From Massospora cicadina (lineage: Eukaryota > Entomophthoromycota > Entomophthoromycetes > Entomophthorales > Entomophthoraceae), in the NCBI GenBank assembly GCA_022478985.1, contig JAKSZP010000108.1:62001-126000 (forward strand): a stretch of 64,000 nt of DNA. The letters are read 5' to 3'. This document shows, piece by piece, positions 52,843 to 63,990 of this stretch; position 1 is the first letter of the stretch; each line of letters starts with the position of its first letter. The notes beneath the pieces were generated by a model that saw only the letters and a list, made by a program, of their open reading frames with translations, was not told where the DNA came from and ran no database searches. The translations under genes and the position numbers were made by a program.

Positions 52843-55831
52843 TCAAATGGGGATCACGCCATCATGGATGGGTAGCCCCTGTACCTCTTGTGTGAACTGA
52901 GGAGAGGGGCGGCCTCTTTGGGTTGTATGTCCACTAATACGAATTCTCCACTCTGCGCTTTGCATGGAGAGTAGGATTCGTTTGTAGTGGGTTTTTGTCC
53001 CGTGAGGACCTGTGGCTGATGTGTGTGATGCAAGGTATTTCATCAGGGAGTGGGGGTTTGATGGATTGTTGAGGCCCAAGGCTCGGGAGAAGTTGGAGCG
53101 GGCCACGCGGGACCAGTGTTGGGATGGGAGTGTAGGAGCAGTGACGGCCGCAACATAGGTGCCTAGGATCTTGGCGGCATGGGCTTTGAAGTCAAGTAGG
53201 CCCATGCCACCATGATGATGAGGGCCAAACATGACCTCTAGCCATACTGGTGGAGGGCGGCCTGACCAAAGCCAACCTTGTAGCAAAGCATACAGGGATT
53301 TGAAGAAGCTTGGGGAGAAGGGGATGGCGTGGGCTCCAAACCAGACTTTGGATAGGAGCATAGAGTTGGCAAGAACAACCCTGCCAGTGAGGGTAGTAGG
53401 GTGGGCTCTGAGAGAGGCGATTCGCTTCATCATGTTGTCCAGTATATGGCCCTCCATTACTGCTGACGCGTATCCTCCTGCCTCCAACCACACGCCCAGA
53501 TGGCGTACTGGTCCTATGGTAGGTCGCAGCACAAAGGGGAGCACCAGTGGAGCGGTGTGTTTTGAGTTAGTAAGGCGTGGACTTGGGCGAGCAGCTGGGC
53601 TGGGTTGGGAACTACTTGCTGGGGCCCAGCAGTTCTGAAACTGACCAAGGAGGATGATTTCGGTTTTGGAGGCGTTCAGTGCCGCATTGCTTACCAGGAA
53701 TATTCCTGGATGAGGGCTTCAAGCGCGCGTGCATCTTTATTATTAGACACCCCCACCACGCAATCATCTGCAAATGCCATCATCTTGACTGGGGTTTGGC
53801 CTGGCACATGGACCCCAGTGAGTTGGGCATTCACATTTCGCAGTAGTAGGTCAAGGCTGAAGTTGTATAAGAGTGGGCTCAGGGGTCCCCTTGTTGCAGG
53901 CCCCTTTGAGGATGGACTACATCCGTTAGGAAACCTGAGCCACGCACAGCCATTGTTGCAGATTCCGTGAGCAGCATCACCCAGTTAATGAAGCGGGGAG
54001 GTAGGCGGAATTGTTGGAGGCAGGCCCTAAGGTATTCCCAGTTTACTCTATCATAGGCCTTTTGTTGGTCCAAGAATACAAGTGCCCCAGAGGCTGTGGA
54101 CTGACACACATTAGCCACAGAGTGCACGTTATCCCAAATTGACCTTCTGGGGATGAAACTGAATTGTTCTGGAGAGATGGTGGCAGATGCTACAGTCCCT
54201 AAACGGTTAGCCATGATTTTTGTTAAAATTTTGGTGTCTGTGTTTGTTAGAGAAATGGGGCGCCAGTTGGCTAAGTCTAGCCTATCCCCTTTCTTGAAGA
54301 GTGTGACTATAAAAGCCTCATGTCCTCCTGGTAGGAGGCACATTTCCAACAGGCTTTGGTTGAGTGAGGTTAGCATCAATGGGGATATGTATTTAAAATA
54401 TTTTTTGTAGAACTCATATGGAATGCCATCTGGGCCTGGGCATTTTTAGTTTGGCGCACCGCGAATGGTAGTCTATAATTCATTCAGAGTAATTAAATTC
54501 ATTATTTCCGGGTATCGGAAAATGGTGCGGATATGAGCTCTGTCGAGAAATTCTGCCATTTCAGCTGGCTGAATTGGTTCGGCTCGGTATAACTTGGAGT
54601 AATATCTTTGCATTTTGATTGCCACTTCAGCTGGTGTGTTCATGATAGAATTATCCGATCTTCGCACTTGTGTGCAGGCCACGCTCTGGCATGGTGCAAA
54701 ATTTTTTTGAAGAAGTATGCGGTACACTTGTCACCTTTAGTGATGCGTGTGGCCCTGTATTGGACACAAACCCGATGTTTGTGTTGCCTTTCAAGTGCGT
54801 TGAGGTGTGCTGCTGCCTTTGCCCACTTCTGGCCCCATGCAGGGCTATATCCTGAGGCTGGAATGTTGGACTCCAAGTGGGCCAATTCTGCCAGCGCGCG
54901 CGATATAACCGCCGATGTGGCTTGTGAGCGTCTGGATGAGAGATGGCGATAGTGGCGGATGGTGTCTTTTTTGAAAGTTGCCCATGTGGAAATGGGGTCC
55001 GCACAAAACGGTGCAACAAATGATTTTGCCAAAGTTGCCTCTTCCACCCACATGGAAAATCTGGCGACGCAAGCTCTGGGGGGCAGATTTTGCACCAATG
55101 TGGGGCCTTTGCAACTGTGATGGGTAAGTGATATGTTATCAAGACCAGTTGGTGGTCGGAGAATTCCATTTTCGTTGTTTTGAAGTGGGAGATGTGGGGT
55201 TGGAATTTCGCCGGTGCTAGAATAAGGTCAATGCGGGTCATGGACCTTAATTGGCCATTGTGGATGTGGGGACGCATCATGTTTTTGAGCAGTGGGGCAT
55301 GTCACAGCAGTGTATTATTAACCCAAGGGTGGCTTTTAGAATGTGTAGTTCTATGTGACCCTGTGGGGCGTGGGGTGAGGGCGGCCACTGGTCCGTTGGT
55401 GAGGTTAGCCAACAGTTCATGTTGCCGATTAGAAAAGAATTGGGGGGTAGCGGGAGGGATTTGACCGATGAGAAAAATTCCTGACGCTCTTGTGCACCGT
55501 TTGGGGCATAAATGTTGACAATTGTGTGTGCAACATCGGCCCAAGAGAAGGTGACAACGAGCACTTGGTCATTTAGGAATGTTTCTGAAGATGTAAATTT
55601 GAAAAAATTGTTTTTCCAAATTAGCACCCCACAGTGCTTTGACCAAAAGGATAGGGATGGTAGGAGCATTGTTTTCCAAGCATCCTCGGAACCTCATGGA
55701 CAGTGGGTTTCCTGGATGGCCAGGATATCCATGGGTAAATTATTTTGTAAAAAACTCAGTTTCCTAGCCCGGGATGGGGAGGCCTTGAGTCCAGCGATAT
55801 TCAGCGTCCCTAGAGTGAAGGTTTCCCCCAT
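52843..55831 (-). pseudogene. LINE family 2 copy D, ORF2 endonuclease and RT
   Basis: It starts at ATG 55831 (MGETFTLGTLNIAGLKASPS). Endonuclease: DILAIQETH, then LIGNMNCWLTSPTD where the usual GDxN has become GNMN, MTRIDLILAPAKF and EFSDHQLV. RT: DRLDLANWRPISLTNTDT, FIPRRSIWDNVH, LDQQKAYDRVNWEYL, HPQRGLQQGDP, and AFADDCVVGVSNN at about 53750-53790 with both Asp present. The post-RT block 52843-53544 is open for 233 codons (NMMKRIASLRAHPTTLTGRV, GGMGLLDFKAHAAKILG). Frameshifts near 55280, 54600, 53880 and 53650 break it. Confidence 0.87.
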
Positions 55832-57253
55832 CGCACCTTAGGTGTGAGGGGGTGGGCCCCTGGCCCACCAGCCTCTTCCAGGTCCCCACGGGCTTTCACA
55901 GCAGCATGGGTATTAGCAGCAATGCTATCAGGGTTTTTGTTAATTTTTATGGAAAGAGTCACATTGGCTTTGGCCTTCGCTTTTTGTTTTCCCAACATCG
56001 GACGAATTTTTTGTGGTGCGGATAAGTTTGGTGCACCGTCGAGTGGGGCAAAAAAATTTTTTTTGGTTGGGATAGGTCCCAAGTCAGTTTCAACTGGGGC
56101 TTGGGTGCAGCGATTGGGTGAGATCGAATCTCCCATCGGATCCTCGGATTGAGTGGCCCTGTTTGGCTTGGGCCTCCCAATCTGATTGGGTGATGGATTC
56201 CCGAGTTGCTTCCACCGCAAAGGTCTCCATGTCCTCCTGGCGTTGTGAGTGTGGGATGGTGGTGGTGACCTTGGCTGCTTCCTTGGCCACAGTCCTATGG
56301 GCCTGCTTGGCCTTCTTCCACTCCTGTGGGGAGATGGGCTTTACCAATAGGTAGCAGCCTTGTGCTCCCCACGGGAAAGCCTCTTTGGTGCTTGCGGTTG
56401 GTTCATAGTGCGCCTCTCCGCTGGCCATGGCTGCTGAGGGGTGCTCTTGGAATGTAATGCCCTCTTTAATGGGGCATGCGTGTGCCTTATGGCTGAACGC
56501 ATCACAGTGGGTGCAAATGGGGGGCGCGCTGTCCACGGTTACCCAGAATGGGTGGGTGGTGTGCCCTGCGATGTCAATAAAGGTGGAGTGTGGGATCTGG
56601 GTTAGGTCCTTCATGATCTCCTCAGTTGGGGTCAGAACTGCGATGGCTTTGCCGGTGCACAGGTGTGGCATCAGCGTGAAACGTTGCATTTCAAAAGATT
56701 GTATTTTGCCATATATGGCGAGACCATCTTTCAGGTGTTGCTCCAAAATGTCACGTTTTACCGTAGTAGGCAAAAAGTCAAATGTGAGGAAAATTTGGTT
56801 TGATTTTGTCCATCTGGTGCATTTAGTTTCGATGACCCGTTGCCCTTTGGGGAGGTCAACCACTATGCGCACCGCTGCAGCCTCGTCTGCTGCTATTTTG
56901 CTTTCAAAACCTAGGTCCAGCCAACCGCACGACATGGAGTGAGGTGCAACATACACCGCAGTCAGGAAAATTTTGTGTACATCTTCACAAAATTTTTCCC
57001 ATAGGACCGTTTTTTGGATGTCCATATACACACAGACTCCAAATTCCACCAACAAAAGTGGCTGGGAATGTGGCGTATTGATGTACTGGTTGCATCATGC
57101 TTGCCACATGAGTATCTCCAGGGAAATAGTGACTGCCAGTTTTTTTAGATTTTTTTCTATTCTGCCAGATTCTCCAGGGCATTTTTGAATGTTAGAGGCT
57201 GCGGGCCTTCTGCCTGCTCCTCTTGCTTTGCTTGCCCAACTGCTCCCAGACAT
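55810..57253 (-). pseudogene. LINE family 2 copy D, ORF1 (CCHC RNA-binding protein)
   Basis: The start ATG at 57253 (MSGSSWASKARGAGRRPAAS) is followed by a stop, then by a 321-codon open block (56090-57055) with IFLTFDFLPTTVKRDILEQ, an RRM-like region, and the knuckle CTHCDAFSHKAHAC at 56474-56515. The C-terminal block (55810-56220) is in another frame, rich in Lys, Ala and Pro. It reads past the ORF2 start and ends at 55810, so the two frames overlap by about 20 bases. ORF1 coats the element RNA. It has at least two lesions. Confidence 0.85.
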
Positions 57254-57361
57254 GGGCGCAGACTAATCCCCTCTATGAGATTATCAAACTAGATTTAGTC
57301 TTGAATTGAATGGGTTGCAAAAGTGTTTGCAACGAGAAAGAAAAGTTTGGTTAAGTTTTAT

Positions 57362-57461
57362 ATAACTACTATTAAAAATACCTATGCTTTGCAATGGAGT
57401 TTTACATTATACATAATGAAAATGTTTAAATTTTTAAATTTTTTTTAAAATTTTTAAATTT
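57362..57461. other. AT-rich and poly-T low-complexity tract
   Basis: Mostly A and T with T and A runs at 57420-57475. No gene. The run merges into the SINE tail that follows. Confidence 0.5.
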
Positions 57462-57513
57462 TTTATTTTAGGTGGGCTGACCTGGGAATGATACCACACC
57501 AATGAAGGGAAGT
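57462..57513 (-). mobile_element. SINE 3' end fragment
   Basis: Read on the minus strand it gives TTGGTGTGGTATCATTCCCA then GGTCAGCCCACCTAAAATAA, matching the 3' part of the SINE at 6049-6188 (TTGGTGTGGTACATTTGTCC, CAAGGTCAACCCACCTCAG). No tRNA-like head is visible upstream, so it is a 5'-truncated copy or a different SINE sharing the tail. Confidence 0.7.
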
Positions 57514-58350
57514 GAAGAAAATGGGAAAGGAGGATAAAACCTGGAAAACTCCATGCACGGAATATGATAGTGTCAGAGACTGGAATATCTTTAACCCAGT
57601 CTGACATAGCAACTCATGAACTTGCCATGCCTGAGCTAAGAGTCCAGTAAAACAAGGGTAGGATGCGGATAAAAAATATAACAGCTGTAAATAAAGGTCT
57701 GTTGGCCCTAATATAGGTTGTAGAGCTTCAGCTAGTCCAACCCATGTTAAGGCCAAGATACCAGTGACAGTAATAATTGTGAAATTGGGTTAGTGGAAAT
57801 AATTGTATTTTCAGGGTTGCTAAATTGATATAAGCTTGATAATAAAGATCCTTATACTTTACTAAGGATCAAAAGAAGGTAAATAAAATAAGTATTTAGA
57901 AGCATCTTACCTTTATTGACTGCAAGGAATGATTTTAGAAATATTCAGGTTATATACACTTTTCAGACTAATTGAACTAGCTTTGGGGCTTACTTGATTC
58001 TTATTTAGCTTTAGATTCTTTAGGCTCTTTCTGTCTCAGATAACCAGAGCTTAGAATAGTAGTCAACTGCCTAGTTAGGACTACTAAGACCTGGCCCCAG
58101 GTGTTACAATGTTCAATTCAGATTTGATAGGCTTGGATTGACTCATCTGACTCATTATTTGTTCTGCTATGTGATTTTGCTATCATCTTTGATTGTTTAA
58201 GCTGATTGCATATATCATATATTCTACTAATAAGAACTGATATATCAGGGATATCTTTCATGTCAGGCTTTTCCCTGACAGATAGGCCAGGAACTCCATG
58301 GACTGACTTTGCTATTTGCTATCTTGGTTTGGGGCATTGGTGTGCACAAC
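57514..58350. other. unassigned AT-rich sequence with a 97-codon minus-strand frame
   Basis: The frame at 57463-57756 (minus) reads WVGLAEALQPILGP and LLAQAWQVHELL. It is loosely like the antisense frame of the LTR retrotransposon (ANALKIVIDALE, LLPEFLFQLSQ), so it may be a relic of such a frame. Otherwise nothing is recognised up to 58350. Confidence 0.3.
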
Positions 58351-58366
58351 CAACACAGTCATAATT

Positions 58367-58452
58367 GTCCCCTACCCAAAGTTCATCTAGGATTGAACTC
58401 AGGGAGGCAGTGGTAGAGGGTCCATATTCTATCACTGGGGTATCCTCCCCTC
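58367..58452 (-). other. tRNA-like head, candidate SINE or tRNA relic
   Basis: On the minus strand it reads GGGGAGGATACCCCAGTGAT, then AGAATATGG and, about 30 bases on, GAGTTCAATCCT. TACCCCAGTGATAGA resembles box A (TAGCTCAGTGGTAGA) and GTTCAATCC resembles box B (GTTCGAATCC), at tRNA-like spacing. No clean cloverleaf or matching acceptor 3' strand could be made by eye, so it is probably a tRNA-derived repeat rather than a working tRNA. Confidence 0.45.
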
Positions 58453-58867
58453 AAAACATTACATTTTAAAACTTACATTTTAAAATTTTATTTTAAATAT
58501 TTCATTTATAAAGTGTCATGGTGGCACTGAAGTCTCTGAATAGAATAGAATGAACATATAAATAATATATAAACAACGCATAAATGTATAAACAATGTGT
58601 CAATCAAATTAAAAGAAGCAATTAATACAAAATTTGCAAAAGTAGTGAAGCACTATATGTAACTTCAATAATATTGAGGTACACGCATTTGTTGTAATTT
58701 TTGATAAAAAGTTTAGTAATTTTTTTATTTTAAAATTAGTAAATATGCAAATAATGTAAAAAAATATTTTTCATTTAAATTACAAAAAATAAATTTTTAT
58801 TCTGAAATATTTGTCACAATATTTGTATATTTACTAATTTTTAATAATAATTTTTATTTATTATTTA
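58453..58867. other. very AT-rich sequence, no gene
   Basis: Dominated by A and T homopolymer-like stretches. No frame or motif. It is the left flank of LINE copy E. Confidence 0.5.
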
Positions 58868-58948
58868 AATCTTTCTTTCTCATAACAATCACTTTAGTTA
58901 CTACAATTTGATTTGAACAGCAAATTTGGATAATCACACACAGGAAAG

Positions 58949-60373
58949 ATGGGCGACTTTATCACTAAAAATAATACAACATGGGCGAGCGTCACAGCGA
59001 GCAGTGTGCTTAATGGTGCAAGTAAGGGCAAAAAACGCCCTGGAGGGGGACCAGGAACCCAATCTGCAAAGAAATTGCAAACTCAGACACTGTCTGGGTT
59101 TATGGTATTCACTGTAAAGCATGCACAATATATGTACATTCAGTTCAACCAACCCTTATCAAAGGTGGAACATGGGATCAGACTCTTCCTTGAGGATAAA
59201 TTACCAACCCTGTGGAGAAAAACATGTGAGGCACAGCCCTCACTTTTCCTTCATGCGTTGTACATAGCCACCAACAACATGGGCTGTGGCTGGATCAATA
59301 TTGGTTTTGAAACAGCTGATGAAGCTGATGCCGCAGCAAAAGTCTGTGTGGAAATTGCCCTCCCTGAGGGCAAAAAATTGTGTGCACCATGCACACCAGA
59401 TGGAACAAAGCAAAAACTTTGTTCATCTCCTTTGACTCACTCCCCACCAACCTTCCTCATAAGGTAATTGAGGAGGAGCTCCGCAAAGGTCTTGTGTCCT
59501 ACAGAGAAATTCAGCAACTCAAATTACAGCAATTTTGCCTGATGCCCAACCTGTGCACAGGCAAAGCTATCACTGTAATCAATCCCTTCCCAAAAAGTGG
59601 AAGAGGACTTATCCAGAATTCCCGCACAGCAGAATTTCACTTTGAAGATGGGGGCCAGTCAGCCACATTCCAAGTTACACCAGGAACGCGCACCACCCAT
59701 TTGCAACCACTGTGGCTCACTGGGCCACAAGGAACATGCATGCCCTGTAAAAGAGGGCTTAATGGAAAATAATTTTTGTGAAGAAGCTATGGATGAAGAT
59801 AATGAAAACTTTGCCAAAATGACTGACAGTCACCACCCATTCTGCTGGGGTGAAGATGGACTATACTCCATTGTGGACCCAGTTACAAGCAAACAACATA
59901 AAGCAGCACAAAAATCCCACAAGCGAGCAGCGGCTGAAGTGGTGGCACATGTGGAATCATCCATTAACCCCAGACAAATTTGGGAGGATATTTTGGATAT
60001 TCACTGAACCAACCAATCAGAACAATATGCCCAGGGCAAAAATTTTCACAGTAACTTGACTGAGTCACAAAGTGACATCAGTCATGCACATACTGAGGAA
60101 CAATGCAACCGCAATTTGGGTGAAAATGTGGTGCACAATTCACCAAAATTGAACCTTAAAAATATAAAATCCAATCAACAATCCGCATCAAATCAACATG
60201 AGACCTGTGCAGGAAAAGTTGATGCAAATGCAAAAAACCGCAATTCCATTGAATCATTGGGTCAGATCAAGGGAACCAACAATGGCAGTGAAAGAGTTGG
60301 AGTGCAGATGCAGAGCATGGCCAAAATGAGCTGCGGTGGGATAGGGCCAGAGGGCCCTCCCAACTGCTCCTGA
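58949..60373 (+). pseudogene. LINE copy E, ORF1 (CCHC RNA-binding protein)
   Basis: The ATG at 58949 opens a 172-codon block (MGDFITKNNTTWASVTASSV, KTCEAQPSLFLHALYIATNN). A frameshift near 59440 leads to 59380-59772 (LFISFDSLPTNLPHKVIEEE, CLMPNLCTGKAITVINP), and another near 59690 to 59597-60007 with the knuckle CNHCGSLGHKEHAC at 59702-59743. The C-terminal block 60056-60373 is Asn/Ser/Gln-rich and of low complexity. The LMPNLCTGKAI stretch is shared with copies B, C and D. It binds element RNA in known LINEs. Two or three lesions. Confidence 0.83.
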
Positions 60374-60401
60374 GGCGCCGCGGGCACCTCAGTGTCAATA
60401 G

Positions 60402-63400
60402 GGATGCTAAACATTGTGGGAGCTAGGGCTCATACATCCCAAGCCAAAAGCTGGAATTCCTGCAAAAACCTCTTGTAGACATCTTGGCCATCCAAGAAAC
60501 CCACTGTCTCCAAGAGGAAGAAGGATCCTGGTCAATCAGGGTCGCACCATCACATTCAGTATGGACGTCTCACTGTGGGGCGATCATCCAAAACAACAAA
60601 AAATTTAAAATTAAAAATTTGTCATCACACTTGCACGGTCAAGTCCTGGTAGCAACAATCACATGCCAAGAGGAAATAATTTTGATAGCATGTATCTATG
60701 CACCATGCACTGCAACTGAGAGAAAACAATTTTTTGAAAACATTTCTACTCTCACCCTCCCACCAGATACCATTATGTTAGGCGATTTCAACTACTGGGA
60801 TAACCCCAATACAGATTGATGGCCTAATCCCAGAGGATACCCACCTGGACACATTGAATTCTGCACAATGAAGGCATCTCTTGGCTTACAGGATGCTCTT
60901 CCCCCCAGTTCACCACTCCTTCCCCACATGATGCAGCCCAACATACGTGAGGGAGTGCTCATATCAATAAGTTGCATTGACCACATCATCATCCCACAAT
61001 CCCACCGCTCAAGAATCTCCAAATTTATAACAAAAAAAAGATCAATTTTTCTGATCACCTATTAGTTACGGTGCAGTTAGCGCCAACCCAATCCCACACA
61101 CAGGTGTCACCTTGGAGAAAGCTTCACCCAGAAAATATAAAATTGCCCAAGATATCTGACTGGGTCAAAAACAAGGCTACAAACCCAGAATTCACAGCCC
61201 CATTCACTTTGGAACCCATCAGAACATGGGAAAATTTAAAATAGTATTTAATCAGCAAAACCCAACATATTGCATTAAGTACACCGCGGACACAGCCACA
61301 ATCAAGCGTACCTTGGCGGAACTAGACCACCTGGAGATAAATACTCCAAGATCTGGCTATAGCCCCAACTGGGGATGCAAATGAGCAGAAATTTTTGCCC
61401 AACTTAACAATCTCATCTTTGAACACCAACACAGAATCAAAGTATTGAACAAAGGTAAGTTCATAAAGGAAGGTGAAACCTGTTCAACATACTTTTTCTG
61501 CTAATTCCACTCCCGTGGAAACCAGCCCACATGCACACAGGTCCGCAAGACCAACAGCACAGTGGCAACTGACCCTGAGGAGGTCAAGGTGGAAGTACAC
61601 TGCTATTAAACCAAATTATATCATGAAATGCCAACGGATTCACAAAAAACTAAAGAATTTATACAAACTGCTGAGATACAAAGTACACCACTGAATTACA
61701 ATATACTATCCCTTATTACACGGGAGGAGCTTTGGGAGAATTAGCGGTGCACCATGTAAGAAATGCCCAGGGCCTGATGGGATACCCTACGAATTTTACA
61801 AAAAATATCTTCAACAAATCACCCCCTCCTATTGGCGTCAATGAACCAGAGTTTGTTAGAAACACGCCTATTACCAGGAGGCCATGAATCCTACGTTATA
61901 ACCTTGTATAAAAAGGGTGACAAGTTGACCTGGCCAACTGGCGCCCAATTGCACTCTCCAACACTGACACAAAAATTCTAACAAAAATTTTAGCAGCTAG
62001 ATTAGGTGCAATTGCATTTGACGTCATATCACCCAACCAGTTTGGGTTTATACCAGGGCGTTCAATATGGAACAACATTCACCCTGTTTCAAATATTTGC
62101 CAATCCAAAGCAACTGGTGCCCTGGTCTTCTTGGATCAGGAAAAGGCGGATGACCGTGTTAGCTGGCCATACCTAAAAGAATGTCTACATGCCTTTAAAC
62201 TCCCACCAAGATTCATAAAATGGGCGATGCTCCTAACAGAATCTGCAACCATGGCTGTATGCGGCCCTGGATTCCTAACAAACAAGATTAAACCACACAG
62301 AGGGCTCAAACAAGGGGATCCCATCAGCCCACTGCTATACAATTTCAGCTTTGACCCACTCCTCTGAGTAACTGACTCACGTCTCATGGGATAACCGCAC
62401 AAGGACAACCAACAGTCAAGATACTGGCCTTTTCAGATGACTGCGTAGCAGGTATAGCAAACAATGAAGATGCCTGACAGCTGGAACACACTCTAGAGGA
62501 ATACTCCAAGGTGAGCAATGCATCGCTCAAAGAAAGAAGACAGAAATCATCCTATTAGGCAAATACACAAACAATTGGGCCACAACATCAGAACCCCACA
62601 CCAACACATGAAGAAAAAACCCAATCATTTTACCCTTTGCAACACCTCCCACCACCACTCCTGTCCGACACCTTGGAATCTGGCTAGAATCAGGGGGATA
62701 TGCTAATGAGACAATGCAAAGTAACCTGTTACAACGGGTATCCAAATGCGTCACCTCCCTCAAGGGAAGAACCCCAGGATTAACAGGATGAGTTACAGTT
62801 GCTAACTCGCTCATCCTCCCAATACTGTGGTACCAGGCCCACGTGATCACCTTCTTACCTACCTTTATAACCTCAATCCGCGCACTCATCCAGGGCTGGC
62901 TATGGCCAGGCTCTCACCCTCCTATACAGATGGAAACACTATTTGGCCCACGCTCAAGCGGAGGCATGGGACTAATAGATTTTGAGAGCCATGCCAATAA
63001 CATTTTAAGTACCTGGATAAAGGAAATCCTTGCTCCAGACCTCCTGCAACAACATTGATCCAGAGCAGCAAGGACTAACTTTGCACAGGCGCTCAAATTA
63101 ACCAACCCACATAGTCCACCCAGACTACTTTCATACCTTGCCAAGCACCCTACTGCAACGGGTCTGCATGGAACCTCCCCTCATTTCAAAAATATATCCT
63201 CCAAACTATCAGCCATATAGGCTGGACCCTAGAGAACATGGGTACTATACAGGGAAGGGGATGACCCAGCCCCCAATTCAAATTAAGAAACTCAGAAAAC
63301 CACCCCCAGAGAGATATGCTCGCAACAACCCCAAGCATAGCTAGGATAGAATACCTAGATATGCTGGACATTCCCTATGATTTAACCACACAGAAAGCAA

Positions 63401-63990
63401 TGTGGAATATGACACACCACCCACTCCTACAACCAAGGATAAGAGCAAACGCCTGGCGCTGTCTGAGAAGGACCTATAGGATGGCGGACCGCTCCAACTC
63501 CATCCACAAAACATGTGCAGTATGTGGAGGGAGGGATCCCTACATCACCGCCTAGAAACATGCCCCCCAACCAAAGCTATATGGCAGGAAGTTGCACGCC
63601 TGCTTAAGATCCAAAACGAATAGGAATTCTCGATATCAAAGAGCATCTTCGCGCTCCAGATTGAGTCACCAATCCCATCTACCCTCTGTTCCCTAAAAAT
63701 ACCCATTGCAATGTGGACAATCCACACAATTGCATTAGATGCATTCAAGGGCATGGTCCCAACCATTCATGGGGTTATTAACAGATTCCATGTCCACTTA
63801 CTGGAGCACTTCCAAGCCTGACTCTATAGATATATGAGACCAAGGCAAAAAGCGCTCATAGAATCATGGTTCCCACTCTGGTTCCTCCACACAGACCCTT
63901 TCCTTCACACCTGCTCCATAGCAGGGAAAACCCCATTGGAGTAGTGCACCAACCCCCATACCTGGCAGTCCCGTTGGCAACAGGGTTAAC
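60402..63990 (+). pseudogene. LINE copy E, ORF2 (endonuclease-RT)
   Basis: It starts near ATG 60402 (MLNIVGARAHTSQAKSW), about 30 bases after ORF1. Endonuclease: DILAIQETHCLQEEEGSW, IMLGDFNYWDNPNTD (GDFN intact) and SCIDHIIIPQ. RT: CPGPDGIPYEFYKKYL, NWRPIALSNTDTKILTKI, QFGFIPGRSIWNNIH, LDQEKADDRVSWPYL, RGLKQGDPISPLLYNFSF, and an FSDDC box near 62435 replacing FADDC. Post-RT: SSGGMGLIDFESHANNILS, EYLDMLDIPYDLTTQKAMW and CAVCGGRDP near 63520. Frameshifts and stops break it about every 200-400 bases. Confidence 0.83.

Larger units (their letters stand above)
52062..57361 (-). mobile_element. LINE family 2, copy D, full length
   Basis: Minus-strand non-LTR element, body about 52073-57350 (5.28 kb, the same length as copies B and C). 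The candidate target duplication ataagttctaa / ttaagttttat (52062-52072 and 57351-57361) is imperfect and uncertain. The leader carries the perfect hairpin gttgcaaaagtgtttgcaac (57314-57333). The best-preserved copy of the family: the FADD box, zinc motifs and most endonuclease motifs remain. The insertion target is an older LTR. Confidence 0.85.

Noticed and set aside
57420..57475. Poly-A/poly-T tract as a possible regulatory or origin sequence
   Set aside because: Better explained as a retroelement tail and low-complexity AT sequence.
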